Source: Galbitalea sp. SE-J8 (GTDB lineage Bacteria; Actinomycetota; Actinomycetes; Actinomycetales; Microbacteriaceae). From it: DNA of 49,878 nucleotides. The stretch covers positions 1 through 49,878 of the forward strand of contig NZ_JAUASV010000024.1 in NCBI RefSeq assembly GCF_030345695.1. The letters run 5' to 3'. Under the pieces are notes generated by a model, which had not been told where the DNA came from, made no database searches, and worked only from the letters and a program-made list of their open reading frames with translations. A program made the position numbers and the translations under genes. Below are positions 1 to 11,691 of this stretch, piece after piece (position 1 is the stretch's first letter; the number at the start of each line of letters is the position of its first letter).

Positions 1-120
1 ATCGTGAAGATGCCTTTCGAGTGGGTTGTAGGAGATTCCTCGAAGGGACTACACGGTGACCGCGCCCACGTCTACGACGAGACCGGCCACCGCGAACTAC
101 ACCACGTTAAGGGGCACTAC
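1..120. other. Unassigned left edge upstream of the pyr operon
   Basis: Frames are open here on the plus strand, one of them continuing into the repeat at 132-252, but none gives a protein family I recognise and none has a convincing ribosome binding site. The base composition is slightly less GC-rich than the neighbouring genes. It may be the tail of a gene or of a decayed mobile element that begins before the window. I make no functional call. Confidence 0.3.
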
Positions 121-131
121 TGCGCTCGCGG

Positions 132-252
132 GCTCCTCGACCAGCGGGGCGCGTGGTCTCGAGACGCCGGCTCGCTGCGCTCGCAGGCTCCTCGACCGGC
201 GGGGTGGCAGGCTCCTCGACCGGCGGGGGTGGCGGGTTCCTCGACCGGCGGG
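132..252. repeat. Dispersed Microbacteriaceae-type repeat, locally amplified
   Basis: The motif CTCCTCGACC(A/G)GCGGGG occurs about four times, near 133, 189, 212 and 237, with spacings of 23-56 bp. The segment from about 153 (GGTCTCGAGACGC) through the next CTCGCTGCGCTC and CTCCTCGACC block matches a segment at 15082-15133, about 15 kb away, nearly base for base. This is a dispersed intergenic repeat, not coding sequence; the open frames across it are by-products of its GC content. Its position just before the pyr promoter means it may act on read-through from upstream. Confidence 0.75.
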
Positions 253-298
253 GTGTGGCGCAGCGGGGCGGCGCGCCCTCTCAGCGAGCGGATCGGTC

Positions 299-304
299 TA
301 GGAT
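299..304 (+). promoter_or_regulatory. Candidate -10 element of the pyr operon
   Basis: TAGGAT fits the actinobacterial TANNNT -10 consensus. It would start transcription near 311, immediately before the PyrR-binding leader. No clear -35 is visible at the right distance, which is common for these promoters. Confidence 0.45.
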
Positions 305-316
305 CGAGGGCGTAGG

Positions 317-353
317 CATCCTTTAAGGCCGTCCGGAGAGGCGGGGAAGGGGG
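317..353 (+). promoter_or_regulatory. PyrR-binding RNA loop overlapping the pyrR ribosome binding site
   Basis: The leader contains CCTTTAAGG followed by GTCCGGAGAGGC and then GGGGAAGGGGG. This matches the order of conserved parts in known PyrR-binding loops (a UUUAA side, a GUCC-GAGAGG loop and a closing AAGG side). In mycobacteria such a loop includes the Shine-Dalgarno sequence of pyrR, so PyrR with UMP represses translation. Here the purine-rich tract at 344-353 is both the 3' side of the loop and the only ribosome binding site, and no terminator hairpin is visible. Translational repression is therefore inferred, rather than the transcription attenuation of Bacillus. Confidence 0.75.
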
Positions 354-374
354 TCGGTTCTGAGCGCGCGCACC

Positions 375-902
375 GTGTTGCAGCAGGCCGATATCGCCCG
401 GGCGTTGACCCGGATCTCGCACGAGATCCTCGAGTCCAACCGCGGCGCAGGCGACCTCGTCGTTCTCGGCATCCCCACCCGCGGCGCGCTGCTCGCGACG
501 CGCATCCAGGCGCTCCTCGAGGGCATCGAGCCGGGCTCGGCCGTGGTCGGCAGCCTCGACGTGACGATGTACCGCGACGATCTCGCCCGCCAGCCCACCC
601 GCGCGCCGGGGCGCACCGCCATCCCGGCCGGCGGAGTCGGCGGCCGAACGGTCGTGCTCGTCGACGACGTGCTCTACTCCGGCCGCACCATCCGCGCCGC
701 GCTCGACGCGATCGGCGACCTCGGCCGCCCCCGCGCCGTGCGTCTCGCGGTGCTCGTCGACCGCGGCCACCGCGAGCTGCCGATCCGCGCGGACTTCGTC
801 GGCAAGAACCTGCCGAGCGCGACGACCGAGCGCATCAACGTGCGCCTGGCCGAGCTCGACGGCATCGACGACGTGACGATCAGCGAGGGGGCCGACGGAT
901 GA
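375..902 (+). CDS. pyrR: Bifunctional pyr operon regulator / uracil phosphoribosyltransferase PyrR
   Basis: PyrR binds pyr leader RNA in a UMP-dependent way and has weak uracil phosphoribosyltransferase activity. The protein has the PRPP-binding motif [14 protein letters not shown] at residues 93-106, preceded by a glycine-rich flap, and the family length of about 175 residues. The GTG start at 375 lies 21 bases from the purine-rich ribosome binding site. A CTG at 360, in frame and 6 bases from that site, would restore the N-terminal S-A-R-T-V-L segment usual in relatives, so the true start may be CTG. The stop overlaps the pyrB start by 4 bp (ATGA). As the first gene of the operon it probably autoregulates through the leader loop at 317-353. 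Confidence 0.93.
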   Translation: MLQQADIARALTRISHEILESNRGAGDLVVLGIPTRGALLATRIQALLEGIEPGSAVVGSLDVTMYRDDLARQPTRAPGRTAIPAGGVGGRTVVLVDDVLYSGRTIRAALDAIGDLGRPRAVRLAVLVDRGHRELPIRADFVGKNLPSATTERINVRLAELDGIDDVTISEGADG

Positions 903-1852
903 GGCACCTGCTCAGCACGCGCGACCTGTCCCGGGACGAGGCGGTCGGCATCCTCGACGTCACCGAGGACATGGCCGAGGTGAACGCCCGCGAGGTGAAG
1001 AAGCTGCCGACGCTGCGCGGCAAGACGGTCGTGAACCTGTTCTTCGAGGACTCGACGCGCACCCGCATCTCGTTCGAGGCCGCCGCGAAGCGCCTCTCCG
1101 CCGACGTCATCACGTTCAGCGCGAAGGGCTCGAGCGTGTCGAAGGGCGAGAGCCTCAAGGACACCGCGCAGACGCTCGCGGCGATCGGTGCGGATGCCGT
1201 CGTCATCCGGCACGCCAGCTCCGGCGCGCCCGCCGTGCTCGCGAGCTCCGACTGGATCGACGCCGCCGTCGTGAACGCGGGCGACGGCACGCACGAGCAC
1301 CCCACGCAGGCGCTGCTCGACGCGTTCACCATCCGCAGGCGGCTGCACGGCGACGCGAGCCGCGGCCGCGACCTCGACGGCGTGCGCGTGACGATCGTCG
1401 GCGACATCCTGCACTCCCGCGTCGCCCGCTCGAACGTCTGGCTGCTCACCACGCTCGGCGCGCGCGTGACGCTCGTGGCGCCCGGCACGCTGCTGCCGTT
1501 CGGCGTCGGGGGCTGGCCCGTCGACGTGCACCACGACCTCGACGCCGCCCTCGCCGAGGGACCCGAGGTTGTCATGATGCTGCGCATCCAGAGCGAGCGG
1601 ATGCACGCCGCCTACTTCCCGACGGCGCGCGAGTACGCCCGGGAGTGGGGCCTGACCGACGACCGGCTGGCGCGGCTCGCGCCCGGTACGCTGATCATGC
1701 ATCCCGGACCGATGAACCGCGGGCTGGAGATCTCGGCGACCGCCGCCGACTCGCCCGCGTCGACCGTGCTCGACCAGGTCGCGAACGGGGTGTCGACACG
1801 AATGGCCGTGCTGTATCTGGCGCTCGCCGGCGCGGAGGGAGCGGGAGCATGA
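899..1852 (+). CDS. pyrB: Aspartate carbamoyltransferase catalytic subunit
   Basis: The enzyme makes N-carbamoyl-aspartate from carbamoyl phosphate and aspartate, the committed step of pyrimidine synthesis. The carbamoyl-phosphate loop STRTR is at residues 52-56, the second loop [11 protein letters not shown] at 79-89, and HPTQ at 134-137. Near the C terminus HPGPMNRG is the aspartate-domain signature. At 317 residues it is full length. No pyrI regulatory subunit is next to it, as is usual in actinobacteria, where PyrB can associate with PyrC. It overlaps pyrR and pyrC by 4 bp on each side, implying translational coupling. Confidence 0.97.
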   Translation: MRHLLSTRDLSRDEAVGILDVTEDMAEVNAREVKKLPTLRGKTVVNLFFEDSTRTRISFEAAAKRLSADVITFSAKGSSVSKGESLKDTAQTLAAIGADAVVIRHASSGAPAVLASSDWIDAAVVNAGDGTHEHPTQALLDAFTIRRRLHGDASRGRDLDGVRVTIVGDILHSRVARSNVWLLTTLGARVTLVAPGTLLPFGVGGWPVDVHHDLDAALAEGPEVVMMLRIQSERMHAAYFPTAREYAREWGLTDDRLARLAPGTLIMHPGPMNRGLEISATAADSPASTVLDQVANGVSTRMAVLYLALAGAEGAGA

Positions 1853-3210
1853 CCGAGACCACCCTGATCCGGGGCGCGTCGCTCGCCGGCGGCGAGAGGG
1901 CTGACCTGCTGCTGCGCGACGGCGTGATCGCCGAGGTCGGCACCGGGCTGTCGGCGGCCGGCGCGACCGAGGTGGATGCCGCCGGTCTCGTCGCCCTGCC
2001 CGGCCTCGTCGACCTGCACACCCACCTGCGCGAGCCCGGCTTCGAGCAGAGCGAGACCGTGCTCACCGGTTCGCGCGCGGCGGCATCCGGCGGCTACACC
2101 GCCGTGTTCGCGATGGCGAACACGAGCCCGGTCGCCGACACCGCGGGCGTCGTCGAGCAGGTGCAGGCGCTCGGGCAGCAGCACGGCTACGTCACCGTGC
2201 GGCCGATCGGCGCGGTCACGGTCGGCCTGCAGGGCACGCAGCTGAGCGAGATCGGCGCGATGGCCGGCTCCCGCGCCCGCGTCACGGTGTTCAGCGACGA
2301 CGGCGTGTGCGTCTCCGACCCGCTGCTCATGCGCCGCGCTCTCGAGTACGTCGCGACCTTCGACGGCGTCATCGCCCAGCACGCCCAGGACCCGCGCCTC
2401 ACCGAGGGCGCGCAGATGAACGAGGGCGAGCTCTCCGGCGTCCTCGGCCTCGCCGGCTGGCCCGCGGTCGCCGAGGAGTCGATCATCGCCCGCGACGTGC
2501 TGCTCGCGGAGCACGTCGGCGCGCGCCTGCACGTCTGCCACGTCTCGACCGCGGGCAGCGTCGACGTCATCCGCTGGGCGAAGGCGCGCGGCATCCGCGT
2601 GACCGCCGAGGCGACGCCGCACCACCTGCTGCTGACCGAGCAGCTCGTCGCCGGGCACGGCGACGGGCACGGGCACGGCGCGGACGCCGCGCAGCACCGC
2701 GCCTACGACTCGCGCTTCAAGGTGAACCCGCCGCTGCGCCGCGCCGAGGATGTCGCGGCACTGCGCGCCGCGGTCGCCGACGGCACGATCGACATCATCG
2801 CCACCGACCACGCCCCGCACCCGGTCGAGGCGAAGGAGTGCGCCTGGGACGAGGCCGCGAACGGCATGGTCGGCCTCGAGTCGGCGCTCAGCGTCGTGCA
2901 GGCCGCGCTCGTCGACAGCGGCGCGATCGGCTTCGCGGACGTCGCCCGCCTGATGTCGAGCGCGCCCGCCGCGATCGGCCGGCTCGACGGCTACGACGCG
3001 CCGCTCGCCGCGGGCGGCCCCGCGAACGTGACGCTGTACGACCCGGCCGTGTCGCGCGCGTTCGGCACCGCCGACCTGCACGGCAAGAGCGTCAACAGCC
3101 CGTACCTCGGCCGTACGCTTCCCGGACGCGTCGTGGCGACGTTCTTCGAGGGACGCCCGACGGTCGTCGACGGCGTGCTGCGCGAGCCCGAGGAGGTGTC
3201 CCGTGGATAA
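1849..3210 (+). CDS. pyrC: Dihydroorotase, type I
   Basis: Cyclises carbamoyl-aspartate to dihydroorotate. The amidohydrolase metal motif DLHTHLR is at residues 55-61, with SDDG, QHAQDP, CHVST and TDHAPHP following in the expected order. The ATG at 1849 overlaps the pyrB stop and gives 453 residues; the frame is open farther upstream but that part lies inside pyrB. An unusual feature is a glycine/histidine-rich insertion (GHGDGHGHG) at about residues 275-283, after the TPHHLLLTE block, where relatives usually have a short loop. It may be a surface loop or may bind metal. Confidence 0.95.
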   Translation: MTETTLIRGASLAGGERADLLLRDGVIAEVGTGLSAAGATEVDAAGLVALPGLVDLHTHLREPGFEQSETVLTGSRAAASGGYTAVFAMANTSPVADTAGVVEQVQALGQQHGYVTVRPIGAVTVGLQGTQLSEIGAMAGSRARVTVFSDDGVCVSDPLLMRRALEYVATFDGVIAQHAQDPRLTEGAQMNEGELSGVLGLAGWPAVAEESIIARDVLLAEHVGARLHVCHVSTAGSVDVIRWAKARGIRVTAEATPHHLLLTEQLVAGHGDGHGHGADAAQHRAYDSRFKVNPPLRRAEDVAALRAAVADGTIDIIATDHAPHPVEAKECAWDEAANGMVGLESALSVVQAALVDSGAIGFADVARLMSSAPAAIGRLDGYDAPLAAGGPANVTLYDPAVSRAFGTADLHGKSVNSPYLGRTLPGRVVATFFEGRPTVVDGVLREPEEVSRG

Positions 3211-3709
3211 GGCCATCGGTGCGATCGTGATCGTCGCGATCATCGTCGTCGTCTTCTCGCTCATGGCGCTGTCCTGGCGCCGTCGCCGTCGTCGCCAGGA
3301 CGCGTTCGACGCGGTCGTCGCGGCTCCGGCATCCGAGGGTCGGGCGCTCGCGACGGCCGGCGGCCTCTACCTCGCGACCACGCCGCGCGGCGACCGGCTC
3401 GACCGAGTCGTCGTCGGCGGCCTCGGCTTCCGCGCCCGGCTCGCCGTGAGCGTGCACGCCGACGGCGTCCGCCTGCCGCTGCCCGACGGCACCGTGCTCA
3501 TCCCCGCCGCCGATCTCATCGAGGTCGGCACGGCGAGCTGGGCGATCGATCGCGGCATGGAGCCGGGCGGCATCACGGTCGTCAGCTGGCGGCTCGGCGA
3601 CCGCGACGTGGAGAGCTTCCTCCGGTTCGACGAGCCCGGCCCGGTCGTCGCCGCCATCCAGTCCCTCATCCCCATCGCAGCAACGCAGAACGGAGGTGAT
3701 CCGCAGTGA
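3203..3709 (+). CDS. Membrane-anchored PH-like domain protein of the pyr operon
   Basis: The 168-residue protein starts with one transmembrane helix (about residues 5-24), then an arginine cluster (RRRRRR) that places the rest in the cytoplasm by the positive-inside rule. The soluble part (about 50-160) is rich in beta strands and resembles bacterial PH-like domains often found in this position between pyrC and carA in actinobacteria. Start GTG overlaps pyrC by 8 bp and the stop overlaps carA by 4 bp, so it is made with the pathway enzymes. No catalytic residues are apparent. A role in scaffolding or membrane tethering of the pyrimidine enzymes is only a guess. Confidence 0.75.
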   Translation: MDKAIGAIVIVAIIVVVFSLMALSWRRRRRRQDAFDAVVAAPASEGRALATAGGLYLATTPRGDRLDRVVVGGLGFRARLAVSVHADGVRLPLPDGTVLIPAADLIEVGTASWAIDRGMEPGGITVVSWRLGDRDVESFLRFDEPGPVVAAIQSLIPIAATQNGGDPQ

Positions 3710-4872
3710 CCCGCACCACCGTGCCGGCCGTGCTCGTGCTCGAGGACGGCACGCGCTACCCCGGCCGCTCCTACGGATCGCTCGGCACCGCTCTCGGCGA
3801 GGCGGTCTTCACCACCGGCATGACCGGCTACCAGGAGACCATCACCGACCCGAGCTACGCCGGACAGATCGTGCTCATGACCGCGCCGCACATCGGCAAC
3901 ACCGGTGTCAACGACGAGGACCCGGAGAGCCGCCGGATCTGGGTCGACGGCTTCGTCGTGCGCGACCCCAGCCGCGTCGTGTCGAATTTCCGCGCCACCC
4001 GCAGCCTCGACGACGACCTCGTCGCGCAGCAGGTCGTCGGCATCTCGGGCATCGACACGCGCGCCGTCACCCGGCGGCTGCGCGACGTCGGCGCGATGCG
4101 CGCCGGCATCTTCTCCGGCACGGATGCGACCAAGACCGCCGAGCAGCAGCTCGCGATCGTGCGCGCGGGCGCCGAGATGTCGGGCGCGAACTTCTCGGCG
4201 CAGGTGTCGACGCCAGCCGCGTACGTCATCCCCGCGGTCGGCGAGCGGATCGGCAACGTCGCGGTGCTCGACCTCGGCGTGAAGCGGGCGACGCTGCACT
4301 ACCTCGCCGAGCGCGGCTTCGAGGTGCACGTGCTGCCCCAGACGGTCACGCTCGACGAGGTGCTCGCGATCGAGCCGGTCGGCGCGTTCTACTCCAACGG
4401 CCCGGGCGACCCCGCGGCGAGCGACGCGCACGTCGAGCTGCTGGGGGGCATCCTGCGCGCCGGGCTGCCGTTCTTCGGCATCTGCTTCGGCAACCAGCTG
4501 CTCGGCCGCGCGTTCGGCCTCGGCACCTACAAGCTGCCGTTCGGCCACCACGGCATCAACCAGCCGGTCGTCGACCGCACCACCGGCAAGGTCGAGGTCA
4601 CGGCGCACAACCACGGCTTCGCGGTGGACGCGCCGACCGACGGCCCGTTCGAGAGCCCGGCCGGCTTCGGGCGCATCGAGGTGAGCCACGTCAACCTCAA
4701 CGACGGCGTCGTCGAGGGGCTCACGGCGCTCGACATCCCGGCGTTCAGCGTGCAGTACCACCCCGAGGCCGCCGCCGGCCCGCACGACGCCAACTACCTG
4801 TTCGACCGGTTCCGCGACCTCGTGCTCTCGCGCGGCCCGCTCAATGCCACCGACCCCGCAGAGGATCGCTAA
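3706..4872 (+). CDS. carA: Carbamoyl-phosphate synthase small (glutaminase) subunit
   Basis: Hydrolyses glutamine and passes ammonia to CarB for carbamoyl phosphate synthesis, feeding both pyrimidines and arginine. The N-terminal half is the CPSase small-chain domain ([12 protein letters not shown] near residue 45). The C-terminal class I amidotransferase has the nucleophile Cys260 in GICFGNQ, and His352/Glu354 in QYHPEAA. Its length, 388 residues, is normal. The start GTG at 3706 overlaps the preceding gene. carB follows after 2 bp. Confidence 0.97.
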   Translation: MTRTTVPAVLVLEDGTRYPGRSYGSLGTALGEAVFTTGMTGYQETITDPSYAGQIVLMTAPHIGNTGVNDEDPESRRIWVDGFVVRDPSRVVSNFRATRSLDDDLVAQQVVGISGIDTRAVTRRLRDVGAMRAGIFSGTDATKTAEQQLAIVRAGAEMSGANFSAQVSTPAAYVIPAVGERIGNVAVLDLGVKRATLHYLAERGFEVHVLPQTVTLDEVLAIEPVGAFYSNGPGDPAASDAHVELLGGILRAGLPFFGICFGNQLLGRAFGLGTYKLPFGHHGINQPVVDRTTGKVEVTAHNHGFAVDAPTDGPFESPAGFGRIEVSHVNLNDGVVEGLTALDIPAFSVQYHPEAAAGPHDANYLFDRFRDLVLSRGPLNATDPAEDR

Positions 4873-4874
4873 CC

Positions 4875-8173
<3,299 letters not shown>

Positions 8174-8177
<4 letters not shown>

Positions 8178-9025
8178 CCTTCGGTGAGCGTCTCTCGGCC
8201 GCCTTCTCGGCGCACGGCCAGCTGTGCGCGGGCATCGACCCGCACGCCTTCCTGCTCGAGGAGTGGGGGCTGACGGATGATGCGGCCGGCGTGCGCGAGT
8301 TCGGCCTGCGGGTGGTCGAGGGCGCGGCCGGGCTCGTGGGCGTCGTGAAGCCGCAGGTGGCGTTCTTCGAGCGCCACGGCGCCGCGGGGATCGCGGCGCT
8401 CGAGCACGTGCTCGCCGCCGCGCGCGCCGCCGGGCTGCTCGTGATCGCGGACGCCAAGCGCGGCGACCTCGGCACGAGCGTCGAGGCGTACGGCCAGGCC
8501 TGGCTGACGCCGGGCTCGCCGCTCGAGGCCGATGCGCTCACCGTCGCGGCGTACATGGGCACGGGCTCGCTGCATCCGGTGCGCGCGCTCGCGACCGAGC
8601 ACGGCAAGGGGCTGTTCCTGCTCGCGGCGACCTCGAACCCGGAGGCGGCCGCGCTGCAGCGCGCGGTCCGCGCCGACGGCGCGACGGTCGCCGCCGGTAT
8701 CGTCGCTGACGTGCACGCCTGGAACGCCGAGAGCCGCCGCGCCGCCGCGCCCGCCGCGCTCGGCCCGTTCGGCGTCGTCGTCGGTGCCACCGTCGCCCTC
8801 GCGGACTACGCGATCGCCGACACGGAGCTCGTCGGCACCCCGGTGCTCGCGCCGGGATTCGGCCACCAGGGCGCCCGGTTCCGCGACGCGACCGCGCTGT
8901 TCGGCGCCGCGACCGGCGGCGTCGCGATCAGCTCGTCGCGCGGCGTGCTCTCGGCCGGGCCCGATCGGTTCCGCGCCGCCCTCGCGCAGCAGGCGGACGA
9001 GGTGCGCGAGGCGTGCGCCGCGTGA
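8174..9025 (+). CDS. pyrF: Orotidine 5'-phosphate decarboxylase (type 2 family)
   Basis: Decarboxylates OMP to UMP, the last step of the pathway. The signature DAKRGDL (lysine and aspartate of the catalytic K-D-x-x-D array) is at about residues 94-100, after GIDPH near the N terminus. At 283 residues it belongs to the longer actinobacterial/proteobacterial type 2 group rather than the short E. coli form. Start ATG overlaps the carB stop; the stop overlaps the gmk start (GTGA). pyrD, the remaining pathway gene, is not in this window. Confidence 0.94.
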
Positions 9026-9933
9026 GTGCCCGTCCCGAGCCGCCCGAGGTCGACCGCGCAGCGGCCGGTCGCGCCGCGATCGCCGCCCGCCGAGCCCGTG
9101 CCGCTGTGAAGCGCGCGGTCGCGGACCGCAGTCGCACCGCGCTCGACGTGGCCGAGACCGCGTGGGCGGATGCCGCATCCGCCGAGGCGGGACTGCGCGT
9201 GCGCGACCTGCTCACGAGCATCCCGACCCTCGGCCCCACGCGCGTCGCGAAGGCCATGCGCGCGCTCGGCATCGCCGAGTCGAAGCGCGTCGGCGGCCTC
9301 GGCGTGCGCCAGCGCGCGCGACTGCGGCACTGGCTCGCGGCGCGCCGGGCGCCCGCGGCGACCTCGCGGCTCGTCGTGCTCGCCGGACCGACGGCGGTCG
9401 GCAAGGGCACCGTGAGCGCGTACATCCGCGAGCACTACCCCGACGTGCTGCTGAGCGTCTCGGCGACCACGCGCCGGCCCCGGCCGGGCGAGATCGACGG
9501 CGTGCACTACTTCTTCGTCGACGACGCCGAGTTCGACCGGATGGTCGGCGCGGGGGAGCTGCTCGAGTGGGCCGTCGTGCACAACTCGTACCGCTACGGC
9601 ACCCCCCGGCCGCCCGTCGACCGGGCGCTCGCGGAGGGCAAGCGCGTGCTGCTCGAGATCGACCTGCAGGGCGCCCGCCAGGTGCGGGCGTCGATGCCCG
9701 AGGCGGTGCTCGTGTTCCTGCTGCCGCCCTCCTGGGAGGAGCTCGTGCGCCGGCTCGTCGGCCGTGGCACGGAGTCCGCTGAGGAGCAGGCGCGCCGGCT
9801 CGAGACCGCGAAGGTCGAGCTCGCCGCCCAGGACGAGTTCGACGTGCGCGTCGTCAACTCCGAGGTGGGCGAGGCGGCGCACGAGGTCGTAGACTTGATG
9901 CTCGTGCCCGAGGCGCCCGGCGCCCCCCACTGA
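9022..9933 (+). CDS. gmk: Guanylate kinase fused to an N-terminal mIHF (integration host factor) domain
   Basis: Residues 10-108 match actinobacterial integration host factor (mIHF): a basic helix ([12 protein letters not shown]), then a helix-hairpin-helix-like segment [17 protein letters not shown] and the hallmark [13 protein letters not shown]. Residues 116-303 are guanylate kinase, with the P-loop GPTAVGKGT (122-130), [11 protein letters not shown] for GMP binding and the EIDLQGA strand. In most actinobacteria mIHF and Gmk are adjacent separate genes; here no stop or frameshift separates them. The fused protein could bind DNA and phosphorylate GMP. GTG at 9022, overlapping pyrF, is preferred; an in-frame GTG at 9013 would add three residues. 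Confidence 0.93.
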   Translation: MSARPEPPEVDRAAAGRAAIAARRARAAVKRAVADRSRTALDVAETAWADAASAEAGLRVRDLLTSIPTLGPTRVAKAMRALGIAESKRVGGLGVRQRARLRHWLAARRAPAATSRLVVLAGPTAVGKGTVSAYIREHYPDVLLSVSATTRRPRPGEIDGVHYFFVDDAEFDRMVGAGELLEWAVVHNSYRYGTPRPPVDRALAEGKRVLLEIDLQGARQVRASMPEAVLVFLLPPSWEELVRRLVGRGTESAEEQARRLETAKVELAAQDEFDVRVVNSEVGEAAHEVVDLMLVPEAPGAPH

Positions 9934-9962
9934 CCTTTCTCCGCTCTCGTTAGGAGCCCGCA

Positions 9963-10226
9963 ATGGCCGACAAGAACTCCGGCATCATCGACCCGCCCAT
10001 CGACGACCTGCTCGCCAAGGTCGAGTCGAAGTACCAGCTCGTCATCTTCGCGTCGAAGCGCGCGCGCCAGATCAACGACTACTACGCCGATCTGCACGAG
10101 GGCTCGCTGTTCGACAACGTCGGCCCGCTCGTCGACTCGACGATCGACGACAAGCCGCTCTCGGTGGCGCTGCACGAGATCGGCGAGGACAAGCTCGTCC
10201 TCCAGCGTCTCGCGCCCACGGAGTAG
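9963..10226 (+). CDS. rpoZ: DNA-directed RNA polymerase omega subunit
   Basis: The small omega subunit helps assemble and stabilise RNA polymerase by holding the beta-prime tail. It has 87 residues, with the conserved IDPPIDDLL start and [16 protein letters not shown] helix. A good ribosome binding site (TTAGGAG) lies before the ATG. It follows gmk by 29 bp, as in mycobacteria and streptomycetes, and is followed by a strong hairpin, so it closes the long pyr-gmk-rpoZ transcript. Confidence 0.95.
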   Translation: MADKNSGIIDPPIDDLLAKVESKYQLVIFASKRARQINDYYADLHEGSLFDNVGPLVDSTIDDKPLSVALHEIGEDKLVLQRLAPTE

Positions 10227-10240
10227 CTCCGCGTCAGCGC

Positions 10241-10268
10241 AGGGCCCGACCGTCCGCGGTCGGGCCCT
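10241..10268 (+). terminator. Hairpin terminator after rpoZ
   Basis: AGGGCCCGACC (10241-10251) and its exact complement (10258-10268) form an 11-bp stem with a 6-base loop, followed by CTT and a T-poor tail. Such U-poor hairpins are typical terminators in high-GC actinobacteria. Confidence 0.8.
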
Positions 10269-10333
10269 TCGTCGTTCCCGGTGCTCTGCGTTCGGCGGTA
10301 GATCCGCGCACCAACGGACGGCGTTCTCGCGTT

Positions 10334-10376
10334 CGGACGGAGTTCCTGCACCAGCCATATGCGCGAACTCCGTCCG
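10334..10376. repeat. Inverted repeat in the rpoZ-coaBC gap
   Basis: CGGACGGAGTTC (10334-10345) is repeated inverted as GAACTCCGTCCG (10365-10376) around a 19-base loop. Further copies of the ACGGACGG core lie near 10314 and 10383, outside the arms, each next to GCGTTC(G). The symmetry, separate from the terminator at 10241, suggests a palindromic intergenic element or an operator rather than chance. Confidence 0.6.
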
Positions 10377-10466
10377 TAGCTCCACGGACGGTACGGCGTT
10401 CGGCCCGCGGCGGAGCGTTCAACGGGCGGCGGGCGGGCGGGCGAGCGCCGGGGCTCGCCCGCTCGC

Positions 10467-10472
10467 TAGGCT
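10467..10472 (+). promoter_or_regulatory. Candidate leaderless promoter for coaBC
   Basis: TAGGCT (TANNNT) is separated from the coaBC GTG by 7 bases, so transcription is predicted to begin at or next to the start codon. No Shine-Dalgarno sequence exists in the gap. Confidence 0.55.
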
Positions 10473-10479
10473 CGGGGCC

Positions 10480-11667
10480 GTGGGTCTCACCGTCGTCGTC
10501 GGCATCTCGGGCGGCATCGCCGCCTACAAGGCGGTCGGCGTCATCCGCGCGCTCGTGCTCGCCGGGCACGACGTCCACGCCGTCGCGACGGATGCCGCCC
10601 TGCGCTTCGTCGGACGTCCCACCCTCGAGGCGATCAGCCGCAATCCCGTCGAGACGGACCTGTTCGAGGGCGTCGCACAGGTGCGCCACGTCGCACTGGG
10701 CCAGGCCGCCGACCTCATCGTCGTCGCGCCCGCGACCGCCCACACGATCGCGAAGATCGCGACCGGTCTCGACGACGACCTGCTCGGCACCACGATCCTC
10801 GCGAGCCGCGCGCCGCTCGTGATCGCCCCCGCGATGCACACCGAGATGTGGCAGAACCCGGCGACCGAGGCGAACATCGCGACGCTCCGCGAGCGCGGCG
10901 TCACCATCGTGGGACCGGAGTCCGGCCAGCTCACCGGCAGCGACAGCGGCCAGGGGCGCATGGCCGAGCCGGAGGACATCGTCGCCGCAGCCCTCGCCGT
11001 CACGGGTCCGCGGGACCTCGCAGGCCGGCGCATCGTCGTCACGGCGGGCGGGACGCGCGAGCCGCTCGACCCGGTGCGCTTCCTCGGCAACCGCTCGAGC
11101 GGGCTGCAAGGGGTCTCGATCGCCGAGCGGGCCGCCGCGCGCGGTGCCGATGTGACGCTCATCGGCGCTCACCTCGAGGTGCCGGTGCCCGCATCCGTCG
11201 CCTTCGTCCCCGTCGGGACGGCGCGCGACCTGCAGACGACGGTGACGGATGCGGTCGCCGGCGCCGACGCGCTCGTCATGGCCGCGGCGGTCGCCGACTA
11301 CCGCCCCGAGTCGGTCGCCGAGACCAAGATCAAGAAGGAGCAGACGGGCGACGAGCTCGTGCTGCGCCTCGTGAAGAACCCGGACGTGCTCGCCGAGCTC
11401 GGCGCGCAGCGGCGTCCGGGGCTGACGCTCGTCGGCTTCGCGGCCGAGACGGAGACCGACGACGACGCGCGGCTCGAGCTCGGCCGCGCCAAAGCCGCGC
11501 GCAAGGGTGTCGACTTTCTCGTCCTCAACAGGGTCGGCTGGGCCGAGGGTTTCGTCACCGACCGCAACAGCGTCACCGTGATCGACGCCGCCGGTACCAT
11601 CGTCACGGAAGCGAGCGGGGCGAAGGTGACGGTGGCGGACCGTATCCTCGACCTGCTCGCCCGCTGA
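10480..11667 (+). CDS. coaBC: Bifunctional phosphopantothenoylcysteine decarboxylase / phosphopantothenate-cysteine ligase
   Basis: Catalyses two consecutive steps of coenzyme A synthesis: addition of cysteine to 4'-phosphopantothenate (CoaB) and FMN-dependent decarboxylation (CoaC). The N-terminal flavodoxin-like domain starts VGISGGIAAYKA; the CoaC signature APAMHTEMW with its neighbouring Asn-Pro is at about residues 111-122. The CoaB half begins near residue 185 with VVTAGGTREPLDPVR. The length of 395 residues is normal. GTG at 10480 is the likely start, probably translated from a leaderless mRNA. The placement after rpoZ and before metK is typical of actinobacteria. Confidence 0.95.
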   Translation: MGLTVVVGISGGIAAYKAVGVIRALVLAGHDVHAVATDAALRFVGRPTLEAISRNPVETDLFEGVAQVRHVALGQAADLIVVAPATAHTIAKIATGLDDDLLGTTILASRAPLVIAPAMHTEMWQNPATEANIATLRERGVTIVGPESGQLTGSDSGQGRMAEPEDIVAAALAVTGPRDLAGRRIVVTAGGTREPLDPVRFLGNRSSGLQGVSIAERAAARGADVTLIGAHLEVPVPASVAFVPVGTARDLQTTVTDAVAGADALVMAAAVADYRPESVAETKIKKEQTGDELVLRLVKNPDVLAELGAQRRPGLTLVGFAAETETDDDARLELGRAKAARKGVDFLVLNRVGWAEGFVTDRNSVTVIDAAGTIVTEASGAKVTVADRILDLLAR

Positions 11668-11691
11668 CCCTCCCCCGCTCGAAGGACCCTG

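Noticed and set aside
4-315. Open frame of 103 codons at the left edge
   Set aside because: It runs through the dispersed repeat, has no ribosome binding site and matches no family I know; the frame is open because of base composition.
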